64,000 nucleotides of DNA, from positions 6,309,524 through 6,373,523 of the forward strand of contig CM034132.1 in assembly GCA_019914995.1 (NCBI GenBank), given 5' to 3'. Positions 1 through 11,434 of this stretch are shown piece by piece. Position 1 is the first letter of the stretch; each line of letters starts with the position of its first letter. The DNA is from Acanthochlamys bracteata (taxonomy: Eukaryota > Streptophyta > Magnoliopsida > Pandanales > Velloziaceae). Under the pieces are notes generated by a model. The model was not told the DNA's origin. It saw nothing but the letters and a program-made list of their open reading frames with translations, and made no database searches. A program made the position numbers and the translations under genes.

Positions 1-3000
1 AATGATTCTCCAAAGAATCAATCTGCAGCTTCATTTTCCAAAATAGGTTTAATGCTATGTAATAACACTTTCTCCTGTTTTAGAATACTTCTCCATCATA
101 TTCACCAATCAACTGAGACATAAAATATTGATGTGTTACCTAAAATATGAAATATACGTCCATCATCAAAACCATTTAGTAACTTCCAAATGAGAGTCAT
201 GATAGACCTAAAACCATATTTAGAGTCCTATTTGAAGGAATTTGTAGGAAACTCCAACTCAAGAAGGACTTCAAGATAATAATAAAAAAATCGCCAAGGA
301 AACATTTTAACAGCCATCTATTTACGGAAATTACCTTCACGGCATTTTCGATGGCTCCTTCTGAATAGCTATGCACATATATAGCTTCCATATGATACCA
401 ACTTGAAAATCCACATGAACTGCTTGCTGAAGTTACCTGCAACAGTACTCTCCTTCGAGATGAACTCCTGAAAACCAGCAAGCAATCCAAATAAGAAGTC
501 TCAAAAAATTAACAAAAACAACTCCCTTCTAATTGGGTCTGCACAGACAGGCTAAATCCAGTTTCATCAAAAGCATGCCAGTTCATCTGTACGCTCTAAC
601 AATCGTGACCTGAACACCGACGGCTAATTCAAGGAAACCCAAACATATTTAACATTTTTTTCGACTTCACCTACTTCCAGATTACCGTAAAACTCTAGTA
701 CATGCATCGGTTCTAATTTATAATAATTTAGCAAAGAGAAAATACTAAATATTATTTTTGTTCTTCTTACATTTACCACAACAACTTACTCGACTACAAA
801 CTCCACGCATGTGTTGAAGACCTGCAATCCAAATAGCCTGATACTTGTTCCTAAATCAATTGTTTGCTGTCCTACTTCTGGAATAAAACATTTATCAGCT
901 TGCCGTAAAAATCAAATAAAATTACAAAAGAAAAGGGCAGCCAGACTTGCAGCCGACCAAATGCTATTGCAGTTCCTCCCAATCAAATCATCAGTTTTCA
1001 GAAGAATATCGCTAACGCAAGGTCAAATGAAGAAAGAGTTATCCATAAGTAAAAGAAAATTGACATATGTAAAATTTGAAGTGCTACCATTTGTTGAGAT
1101 CTTTAAAACCGAACAGAAGAAGCAAACTTTTCGACGCAACTCCCATACCTATGATAGAGTTATTCCAAACCCCTAGTAAAAAATAAAAAAATAATATTAG
1201 TGTAGTAAAACAAAGATTATAACTATACGCAACATTATAACAAGCAAACTCAAGTTAACTAAGTCAAAGAACACAAATATCCAAATCTAAATTAATAATG
1301 TAAAGTGAACAGTCAGGTATTATGTTTCACGAACTCGCATATGATAGATGAGATGAACAAAGTGTTACCTATCTACAAAAATTCAAAGCATAAAGTCGCA
1401 CCAAATGGAACTAGACTATTACAAGTTGGAAAGCAGGATGCAGTACCTCACAAGTTAACTAATATTCAACAAATCTCTAGATATTTTGATCCAAGACAAC
1501 CAAAAATAAGTGTGAACTAGTGAATGGAAACCACAAACTAGCAACCCACACATCTCTAGCAACCATCGTTATATTCAAGAAAACTGTCTCTAACCCTTGC
1601 TAGTTACTACAGTCTCAATTGCTATCTCAATGCAGACAAATAAGAAAAGATCATATTGTTTTGAGACATTTTTCAAAAATCAGATGAACCCAAACCTTAT
1701 CAAATAAAGCTATCATTTTTCAAAGACAAGAGCTGCTAGATTTGTCCAAACCTAATAGTGATACTCTCATAAAATTTCAGATTTACTGAAACTCCACCTT
1801 CCAAAACTTCACCCCACTCCTGAAAAAGGAATATAAAATCAAGTTCAGATTCAAAATTGTTTGAATCTTCATGTAAAAAACACAATCCAAAACATATCCA
1901 TTCAAAAATTGCAGCTTATCAGCTCTCCAAGACCTAGAGCTGATAATATTTAAAAAAATCCATGTGCAGTTTTACCCACAAAAGGTTTAATGCTATTTAA
2001 CAACACTTTCTACTGTTTTAGAATACTTCTCCATCAATCCACCAAAACTGAGACATAAAAACTTGATTTCACCTAAAACATGAAAATATACGTCCATCAA
2101 CAAAAATCATTCTGTAATTTCCAAATGAGAGTCATGATAGATCTAAAAGCCTTATTTAGAGCCTATCAAGGAAGTTGTAGGAAACTACAACTGAACCTGG
2201 ACTTTGATGATAAAAAATAAAAAATCAAAATTATCTTTTAACAGCCATCTGTTTACAGGGATTACCTTCTTTAACAGCATTTTCGCTGGTTCAAACTTCT
2301 GATGGTACCTGTTTTCGTATACATATGATACAAACAACAAATCAACTGAACCGCATAAAAGATTGATGTCAAGTAACAAACCTAAATGAACATGAAAAAC
2401 AGTCCATCATCAAAACCAAGTCTCAATAAATTAACAAAACCACTCCTTTCATGATAGACCTAGAAGAAATGTTTAAAAAGAAAATATTGAAAGGAATAAG
2501 CTCTAAAATCATGACAACTGAAAATCTAAATTGAATGGAAAAATCAACTTATTTCAGGAATTATTTTCAAGAACTCTACATCCAGATTAGAAAAAATGGA
2601 CAAATCTGCACAATCTAAAATTTATAATAATTTTGCAATAAGAAAATACTAAACATTATTTATCCTTCTTACATTTACACAATAACAACTTGCTGGACTG
2701 CAAAACTGCAGTATGTTGAATTCAAATCCAAATAGCTTGAACAATATAAATCAATTGTTTGTTGTCCTGCTTCTGGAATCTGGAAAACATTTATCAGCTT
2801 TTGTCATAAAAATCAAATAAAAATAAAAAAAAAATGGGCAGCTAGATTTACAGCAAAAACAATCTATTGAATGCCTCCCAATCAAAAATCAGTCTTCAGA
2901 AAATATCACTAACAAAAACAAGATCCAGTAGAGAAAGATTATCCATAAACAAAAGAAAATTGACTTATTACTAAAAAGAAGTACTACCATTTGTTGAGAT

Positions 3001-3602
3001 CTCTAAAATCTCAATTTAGATCTATAGAAAAAAAGAAGAAATCTCCATGAAGAGTTGATCCAACCCTCCAAAGCAAAAATTAATGGTGTCCCAAATAAAC
3101 ATTATAACTATACCTTATAACAAAATACAAACTCAACCCACTAAATCAAAGTTTGACAAAATATCCAAATCTAAATTAATAAATGTAGAAGAAAATCATA
3201 TTTAATAATAATAAAGACAAATGAACAAAAAAACCCAATGCATCATGAATGTCCAAAGAATACCGTAAATACAAACACAGTACGAAACATAAGAAACTTA
3301 GGTAATCTCATTTCAAAAAACAAACAAAAAATGTCCAAGTTTCATTATCCTGAAAACAAACATATAAAAAAAATCATACGAATTTGAAATGAAAATAATC
3401 TAAGAATAGTCACCTTACTACTAATAACATCATGAATACTTCTCGCAAATAGATGAAGAAAAAGGACATTAAGAATGGAGATAGGTAAGTGTGTTTAACC
3501 TACATAGACTCGTTTTAACCATTGTATTAAAGGAAGAAAAATACAATTATGTCAATTCCAATCAACCAAAAACCCTCCCCACAATAGAGCTAACTGTCTT
3601 AA

Positions 3603-4125
3603 CCAAGGTTATCAAAATCCCGATTTAAATCTTAAAATCTTACGATTTTACGATTTTACTTCACCTAAACGATCCCGATCTTAAGTAAAATCTTTTTTGA
3701 GTAAAATCCCACCTAAATCCCGATTTAAATCTTAAGATCGATAAGATCCCGATCTTTTTACAATCTTATACAATTTTCTTTTGAAGAATTTTTTGCAATT
3801 AACTATATTTGAAAGAGTTTTTCTATAAAATTTTTGAAAGTTTTCTATAAAAGTTTGAAGATTTTCTTAAAGATTATAATTTTGAGAAATTTTATATAAA
3901 ATATAGAGTAATTTTTTATAAAATTTAAAAGAAATTTAAAATTTTTTAAATGTACTAAAAATTTATTTAGAAAAACTTTTATAAAAGAATTTTAATGGTA
4001 TTGAAAAAAATCTTCATAAAATGTATCGGTATGTAAAATTTTACGATTTTACTTTAAGATCCCGATTTTACGATCATACTCAAGCAAAACGATCCTACAT
4101 AAGATCCCGATTTTAACAACCTTGG
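3603..4125. mobile_element. MITE with terminal inverted repeats and TSD
   Basis: The element starts CCAAGGTTATCAAAATC and its reverse complement starts CCAAGGTTGTTAAAATC, giving imperfect terminal inverted repeats of about 17-25 bp. It is flanked by exact TCTTAA copies (3,597-3,602 and 4,126-4,131). The paralogous site in gene B, 40,711-40,716, carries one TCTTAA and no element, which is a clean empty site. The 523-bp interior is AT-rich, has repeated GATCCCGATTTTA-like words and no coding potential. The superfamily is not certain, because a 6-bp duplication does not fit the commonest classes. Confidence 0.85.
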
Positions 4126-4699
4126 TCTTAACTACGCAGCCTCCAAGGAACATTTTTAACTATGCTTACAATTATCTTGTTCATAGAGATTTTCTACTCA
4201 AGTTTTCGGCAATACCATACATATCTGTCAAAAATCGTGAAGGAAAGAAACTGTTAGGTGAGTTATGTTGCGGTAATGCATAGATCATACAACCTAGATA
4301 AATCATCATCAGTGGTTATGTTTAATTGACAATGACAAAGGACTGCAATAACTAACGCTTGTTTCATTTTCGTTTAACTACCACATCATACTTTAAAGTG
4401 GCTTCTACTGCTTTTGACATGGAAATTCAAAAATACCTAAGCTTTTTCTCTGAAACATTCACCGATTACAAGAAAAGAAACTAGATAACATGAGCCAGTA
4501 TAAGCTTTCAGATAGGATCCAATATCTATCATACATATGTTATATAAAACTAAAAAAAGACTATGATTACAGTGCAATGAAGTCAGCAATACCTGGAAAC
4601 CCTCAAATATCCAAAAACGGACATGGAGACGGTAGAGAAATGGGTGTATCTAATCTATGCAGCTCCCATCTAACAATGCCAAAGATATCTAATAGACAA

Positions 4700-4703
4700 A
4701 CAT
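4700..4703. other. Deletion junction relative to gene B (876 bp missing)
   Basis: The sequence reads ...TAATAGACAAAC then directly ATAAACATACAAAC. In gene B the two halves are separated by 41,273-42,148. The missing stretch contains exon candidates with good splice sites, so a deletion in copy A is more likely than an insertion in B. Short AAC repeats at both edges suggest microhomology-mediated loss. Confidence 0.7.
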
Positions 4704-5381
4704 AAACATACAAACTCTTCAACCAAAAAAAAAAAGAGAAACTCTTGGAAAGTAAGCAGAAAGATAACAACTACCAAAGCATAAGAAATTGCAGCTGATG
4801 ACATATCAAATAATAATGGGCAACAGTACTCAGATTTGGTTTGTCTCAATACATACTAAATGAGCACGACTACAACCCATGTTTTTTTCTTTAAAAGAAA
4901 CAGCCCAGTTTCAAATAAAGAACAAAAACTGTGGAATTTTACAAGGAACCAAACTTCTTTCTTGCGTCGGGGGCTTCCGTTCACCAGCAAACCCTTGAAA
5001 TCACAACAATAGAAAAACATAGAAGAGACAAAAAAAAAAAAAAAAAAAAAACACTGAAATTCGAAGAATGGAAAGACTAAAGCAATAGAAACACTGTCAA
5101 GAAATCCAAATAGTACCCTAAGTTCATTCAAATGAGGAATCCAAATTTCGAACAACAGAACCGACTGAATTTCAGGAAAAGAAGAACGTAATTAGAAGCG
5201 AACTTTAATTACAAGCAAACGAAGAAACAAACAAATTAGAAGCACTGACTGGAATTACAAGAACGACTGGAATAGTAAGCAACGGAAAGAAAGATTAAAA
5301 TAATAGAAACACACACTGTGCAAAAAATTCAAAGAAAAGCCTAATTCAAACAGAAAAAGCAACTAGAAAGAATGATTTTAC

Positions 5382-5645
5382 CTAGAAACGTTTCTTCTTC
5401 TTCATCTGGTTGTTGTTATTCTTCTTTTCTCTGATCGATTGCTTCTTGTAGTTGTTGTGGTTGTTTCTTGTTGCCGTGACTGATTTTGTTGTGCAGTTGA
5501 AACGAATTGAACCACAGTGAAGGGAATGAAAATTCAGTGTCGCCACGGAAAGGTTTGTTCTAAGACGGGGAGATTGAAGAAGAAGAGAATGGGTGGGTTT
5601 GCTTCATTGTTTATGTTCTTCGTATTTTTATTTTTTCTCAGCAAC
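5382..5645 (-). other. Gene A first exon / 5' UTR
   Basis: The minus strand downstream of the TATA box is rich in CAA, AAC and GAAGAA words and ends at a splice donor (exon end 5,382, then GTAAAATC). It is closely similar to 42,823-43,075 of gene B. No long reading frame begins here, so it is probably leader. The ATG that opens a 43-codon frame in gene B is GTG here. Confidence 0.5.
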
Positions 5646-5659
5646 GGTTCAATTCTTAG

Positions 5660-5669
5660 TTTATATAGC
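5660..5669 (-). promoter_or_regulatory. TATA box of gene A
   Basis: The minus strand reads GCTATATAAA, about 20-30 bp upstream of the conserved leader. The equivalent place in gene B has TATATATATA. The conserved leader downstream supports a core promoter. Confidence 0.6.
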
Positions 5670-5699
5670 GCTGTTGTAGATATTTCTATTTTTCATATA

Positions 5700-7049
5700 T
5701 AATAATAAATATTAAATTATATTATTATTAACAATTCAATTGAGGTGGTAAATATTGGGTATCACTCCTGAATAAAACAAATTAAGGTGTTCAATTTTTA
5801 TAACTTCTCTACCTGTATTATTATACCTCATTTTTATTTTCTTTTAAAGAATACTGCAACACTACAAATTCAACTCAAAATATATTTATCTATAATAAAA
5901 TTATTAATTTTCTTGACTATTCTGAAAAATACAGATAACCACAAGTATAATATAATCAAAAACATATAATTTTTACTGTCGAACCGAAGAAATAATATTT
6001 AATATAGTTAGAAATCAAATTATATATCTAAATAACTAATCAAGCACAAAGGCTCAACCTTCAACTAAAAGTGCAGTGATTCAACTGATAAGTTTGAAAT
6101 TTTTTCTTCTGAATAAATTCAGACTCTGTCCAGTAGTGATGAATATCATATTAATATCAAAAGAATGACCAACATCAAGTTCATCATCATCATCATGACT
6201 TTCTTCATCTATCTTAGTCTTCTTTATTCGAGTCAATATAGTATCCTATTCCTAAGCTCAGCACCATTTTAATAGTTTAAAACAATTTCAAATTCAAACA
6301 AAAACCACAAATCTTATTCTACGAAGACCCTCTGCTATTGAGAATACAATTTTAGAGCCAACTGAACTCACTAAATAAATATTTATAAAAAAGAGCTGAT
6401 GAAAATAATTTATCAATGATGCGACAAGAATGAAGTCTTTTTCTCTAATTCTGCTTTATAGAAAGAAATTTTGCTACATTTTTATACCTTAAACTCAAAT
6501 ATGGTAATTTTATCTATGAATACCGAATGCATGTATTACCTTTCTTGGAAAAGGTTCACCTATAATTAACAAGACTTCTACACCAGACCCCGCGGATCAC
6601 CATCTCCAATTAAAAGTTTTTGCAAAAAAAACTAAAACAAACACTAGCATAAACCAAATTTAGCATTTCATCTTTAAAATAGAATTATATCTTTGAAATA
6701 GACATATATTTAAAGCTACTTATTTATTTAAGTATTTGAATATTGAATTCAAGTAAGAAAGTAGTTCATCGTCTACACAAATGCTAGATAGAAATTTCAA
6801 TGCAAAGAAGAGAAAGAGATGAACAAACACAATATCTAAAAAGACTTCTTAGAGGTAATAACTCTTTAAAGCAATAAATAGATCAATTAGTGACTTCAAA
6901 TATAACACTTTAAGCACATAAATAGATCAATTTTAACAATCTTCTATTCTAATTCAAATCAAGAGTTTGCAACATCATCACATAGATTGATCATATATAA
7001 CCCATTTAAACAACACAAAAGGACTTGTTACATAAACATTTAAATCAAA
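5700..7049. other. AT-rich intergenic DNA
   Basis: This is the upstream region of gene A. It holds only short chance reading frames and AT-rich sequence. I see no gene, RNA or clear repeat. Confidence 0.5.
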
Positions 7050-7598
7050 CAACATACTTTAACTATATTGAAAAAATAGCTATACATCTTGATATGATAT
7101 AACTGGTGATATTTTTATGATGTAATCAAATGATTGTATGAATACACAACAGACATGGTACTGTTGTACAAGTGGTTAGAATCATGGTAAATAAAAGTTT
7201 TGTACTGAAAATGCTTATAGGAAATCAAGAATAGCTTGTCAACATCAATTTTTACATCGTTTCTTTATGTAAGAATAAAGTACAACTACATAAACTCCTA
7301 TGCAAGCAAAAAGTAAAAGAGAACCTAGTACATGTATAAGCTCCTTTTCACTTATTAAAAAAACTCCAAAATTTTTCTTTAGTTTGAAGTTGTTAACAAA
7401 CATCGAGAATAATTTAATTTCAATATTGAATCTTTCAAATCTTATTAGGAAGAGGAATTTGAATTTTGACTTTCAATTTTAATGCTTCAGGTTATAGGGG
7501 ACATTTTAAAGAGCTGAAAATAAGGAGTTTTTCTAAAAAAGGCTTACTTTTGGACTTTATAAAACATAAGTTTGACTTTTTCTTCTAAAAATAAAAAA

Positions 7599-7619
7599 TA
7601 TATATATATATATATATAT
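7599..7619. repeat. (TA)n microsatellite
   Basis: An uninterrupted TA run of about 10 units. The duplicated partner near 58,615 has only a few units. Confidence 0.9.
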
Positions 7620-7876
7620 TATGACATACAGTTCATCTATACTTTTGAAAATTTTAATATAATTTATCGAGAAGATTTATTGGAAAATAAGAAGTTGAAA
7701 TAAAGTTTTGATAAGCAGTGATAAGCACTACCAAATAACATTATAGTCTATCAAGTTTCTTTTCCTCAATTTCAAAGGGACTTGGACTGCAGATCCATCT
7801 CATAGTATCATACACTGACGTCCCCGCAAAGAGCCACCGTTGCATTGTTCTGGCATGCTAGCAATGGGTCACCACT

Positions 7877-7894
7877 CCTTTCGCTAGCGAAAGG
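7877..7894. repeat. 18-bp perfect palindrome
   Basis: CCTTTCGCTAGCGAAAGG is its own reverse complement. In the duplicated copy (near 58,890) only the TTCGCTAGCGA core remains. No function is assigned. Confidence 0.7.
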
Positions 7895-9735
7895 TAAGAA
7901 GTATACAGGCGTGAATTATCTGGTTGATGGATTCCATCAACTTGCTTATTTAAGTCTCTTAGTTCAAACATCTCAACTATTGTCTGATTGTCTACTTTCA
8001 GTCCTCATCAATCATTCCAACCTCTAAATCATGCATCAGAGGTGAGGTTTTTACCAACAAGCTCAAAAACTTTGAATCCTGAGCTCTATAAATGCACTGT
8101 AATCCTATTGAAAGTAGAAATTCTTTTAGGAACAAACCTAATAAGTAGCTTTCAATGATGCTTTTTAAAATAACTCTTGCCTACCTTCGAGTTATTGGAA
8201 TAAACCTTGGACATACTTACGAAAGGCATAAGAGAGTGAACACATAATAAAATAGACCAAAAGATATTTAATGGATTGTCTTGAACCTAGGTTCTCATAA
8301 TTATAATATGCTTCATTACATTTTAGGTTTTACCATCTTTTGTTATTGGAACGACTACTTATATAATAAATCGCATGCACAGTCAAGTTGGAACTGATCA
8401 TTATGTTCGAGGATTCTTGACAAGTTCTTAAATTTCTGACAAGTTCAACTAGCATAGCAAACAATATGTATTTTTTAGATAGAATGTCACTAATCGTGGT
8501 TATTAATGCTAGACAAAATTAGTGACCGAATTTTTTAATGCTTGATGTGTTATATTAGATGTCTAATATTTCTTACTTAAAAGAGCAATATTGTTTTCCT
8601 ACTAGTTTCGGTAATTTTATAAATCATAGTTATCTTACCACTAACTCGTTCGGACTTTTCCTCTAGTGTTACCGTTAAATATCCATTCACTATAAGTCAT
8701 TGGTATGATCTTCACAATTTATGACAAAATATAAGTTTTTCCTACTAGACTCTTTACAAATTTGTCAACGAAATAGTCTATCAAATATAGCACTTTACAT
8801 AATTCTAAAACATCCTTGGTTGCAAACGACAATGATAAGTTATTATCTTGCATTAAGAATTGAATGACAAGGTCGCTGGTAACATACCGCAAGTAAGCAC
8901 TCTTAACCTCAAATCTTACGATTATCCTTCTTTGAAGTCCAAATTGTATTCAAAGCATCTATAGAAGAGCAAATAAAAATGACTTATTTGTTAATGTCTA
9001 TTATCCATTTCTATATATTTTTGTTTCAATATATTCATTCTAAGTTTCAATTTTTTTAAAAATAACTATCCATTGAAAACACAAATTGTGATGAAAGATA
9101 GTTTGGACAAAAATTGTGACGTTTCATATTGTGATGTTTCAACATATTCATTAAATAAAAACAAATAAATTAATAAAATATTTTATATTTAATTTTATTG
9201 TTTCTAAGAAGACGTGATTATGAAATGACACTTTTCTAATGCGAAAGATAGTTTGGAGATTTTTAAAAAAGCGAGCTTGACTGTTTTACCTCAAAAAAAT
9301 AATAATAAAAGATTGCACGACATACAACTTGTGTATAATGTCCAAATTTGTCAAAAACAATTCCTTGAATACTGTAAAAGATTCTTTGAAAAATGAGAAG
9401 TGCTTAGTTGGAATGATAAGCGCTTGGAACGCATTAAAGTTCCTAAATATTTCAAGAAAATATAAATTGGCATGTAAATCTTAGTGTGTTAAACAATCCT
9501 AATGTAACTTGTCCAAATAGGTAGAAACTATCCAATCTTGAAACTTGAGTAAATTATTAAAACTTATTTACTTGACATTCACGCCACTTCTCATTTGAAT
9601 AATTGGACCTAATAAGTTTTCTATTTGATATTTAATTAACTAGTTTGCGTCATTTTTTTGTTAATTCATTTTCCCTAGTATAGCAAATTCTTAACGATCT
9701 TCAGGAATGTTGTATGTTTGCATCTTATCGTATAT

Positions 9736-11290
9736 TCTCTACTATGGACTGAGTCGGTACGTAATTAGAAATTTTACTAGATTTGATCTAGTGGATCATT
9801 ACTTCTATTGCATATAGAGATATAATAATATAACAATAAGGTAATAGATTACTAATCTTAAATGGAGAAAACTGAGATTGGTCAACATTTTCTTTATTGT
9901 TTTTAGATAATGCAGGATTGAGTTGGATTTTAGTGGACTCCACTCTAGTAGATCGTAGTGATAGAATAACGATATGTTTGCGTGTTTTTACATCTCTTTT
10001 TAATTGACTCTATAACACTCGAGTGACTTATATTTCTATTACTACTTCATAAGTTATCGATAATTAATAGCTATTTGTTGTATGTAATTGTCTCGTTATT
10101 GTTGAGATTCATTACAGCAATAACTGTATAAGTTTTGCTAAGTCTTTGAGATATTATTATCTTTGCTGTTGTTATGATTCTTATCCATTTTTACTATTAG
10201 TATTGTTTAGTTTTCCCTTAAATTATGCAAGTAGAGTTCTGTCAAAATTTTAAAAATTTTCAACACGTGTTGTTTTGCATTGGGTTTGGGTTAGACTTAC
10301 CAGACTAACCGCATCTTAGGTTTTATTTGGATTTGGTTTAGTCCAGTGCTAATAGGCAAGGGCTTGGATTGTGACATAGATGTAGAACTTTCCACAACCA
10401 CATAAGTACTAATTAACACTATTTAGATGAACCTAACAATAGGACCAACTTTGAAGTATAAGGGTGTGCATAATCATAGGAATCAAAATGAAACTTATGA
10501 ACTATAGCTTAAAATTAGATTGATAGGAAGGATAAACTTTATGATACTTCCTCTTTACCATTGCATATCAAACTTTTGTACACCCTACAGCATACAACTA
10601 TTTCGTAGTTGGAGAAACAACAAATACGCCATTTATTACTATCTTTGGATCTATTTTTTACCCAATTGAACGCCAATCTTTACAGGACAAGTAGCATTCT
10701 ACGGCTAGATCGATTAGTGATCGATATTAAATATCAAAATTACAAGATGAAAATCTTAAAAGTTTTTCTATTGAAATCAAGTCTGCAATATGTGGTGTAG
10801 ATATAATTAAACCAAACAAATAATATTTAATTCATTAATGAGACTATATATATAAATGAAAATGTAGATTGAGTCTTTAGTTATTGTTAATATTATTGCT
10901 ATAACTGTATATTGAAAGCTTATGATCACAACATGAACCGCAACAAATCTAAATCCAAAAGATTGCACTCTTACTATAAACAGGAGCTTATATAATGCAG
11001 CACCCAACCCGTGTGATTTGTGTAGATATGTTCCAAATATATCCTAAGTAGATGGAGTGTTGGCATTGCCCTAAAGATTCATCCTCCATCCCTTCGCATC
11101 CTCAAAACCGGGACAAAAATACAAACATTAATAACTAAAATCACATAATGTTGCTTACATACTATTATTATATTACATATGTATAGAGGTACATGGTTTT
11201 CAAATGTAGTTATAAACACTACTAAGCTAGAGCTCTCCATATTTGTGGGAGTTATATGAAAACAAATTACTTCTACATATTCAAATTCCA
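9736..11290. other. Intergenic DNA, no gene seen
   Basis: This AT-rich stretch lies between the end of the segmental duplication and the candidate last exon of gene B. Only short chance frames occur. If the terminal exon at 11,294 is real, its 3' UTR and poly-A signal would lie at the right-hand end of this stretch. Confidence 0.4.
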
Positions 11291-11293
11291 AAA

Positions 11294-11434
11294 TTATTGC
11301 AGCAAGGCACTAAAGCCAGAGTTCCAAGTAGCAGCTAAAATGTAACACTCAAGCTCCTTCATCTCTTCTCGAGCCATATAATCTAATTCACATTGGCCGA
11401 AGTTGCATACCCACCATGATACAACAAATCTTTC
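11294..11434 (-). CDS. Candidate terminal coding exon
   Basis: About 46 codons are open on the minus strand, ending LLQ then TAA at 11,294-11,296. The translation contains MAREEMKELECYILAATW, with a protein-like composition (acidic-basic helix, then aromatic and small residues) unlike the random frames around it. A possible acceptor AG lies inside GAAAGATTTG. It lies downstream, in gene B orientation, of the last cassette. It may be the C-terminus of gene B or a fragment of another gene. Confidence 0.4.
   Translation of the reverse strand, partial: ERFVVSWWVCNFGQCELDYMAREEMKELECYILAATWNSGFSALLQ

Larger units (their letters stand above)
1..5670 (-). pseudogene. Gene A: 5' part of a cassette-repeat gene, truncated by window edge and damaged
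   Basis: This minus-strand locus is collinear with about 37,050-43,130 (gene B). It has a TATA box and first exon near 5.4-5.66 kb, an intron-rich head, then two to three copies of the exon cassette that gene B carries many times. Recognisable pieces include the exon whose consensus includes DILLKTDD (near 965-1,020 and, broken, near 2,880) and the exon reading IGDTLFISSV (near 1,320). Two events separate it from gene B. A 523-bp MITE sits at 3,603-4,125, and an 876-bp stretch carrying several in-phase exons of gene B is absent at 4,701/4,702. Several cassette exons are frame-shifted. I infer a non-functional or truncated paralogue. The protein family is not recognised, and the 3' part lies outside the window. 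Confidence 0.5.
7050..9735. repeat. Segmental duplication, copy 1 (partner 58,085-60,680)
   Basis: Long collinear similarity with 58,085-60,680 begins at ATACTTTAAC(T/C)ATA and ends at GCATCTTATCGTAT, after which the two copies share nothing. No intact gene is visible in either copy. A TA microsatellite at 7,599-7,619 has expanded in this copy only. The block forms the upstream flank of gene A here, and of gene B (displaced by the retrotransposon) in the other copy. Confidence 0.8.

Noticed and set aside
5027..5051. Poly-A run as a retrogene or SINE tail
   Set aside because: The matching place in gene B (42,470-42,495) has GAAAAAGAAAAG-type sequence and no target duplication; it is a simple-repeat expansion.
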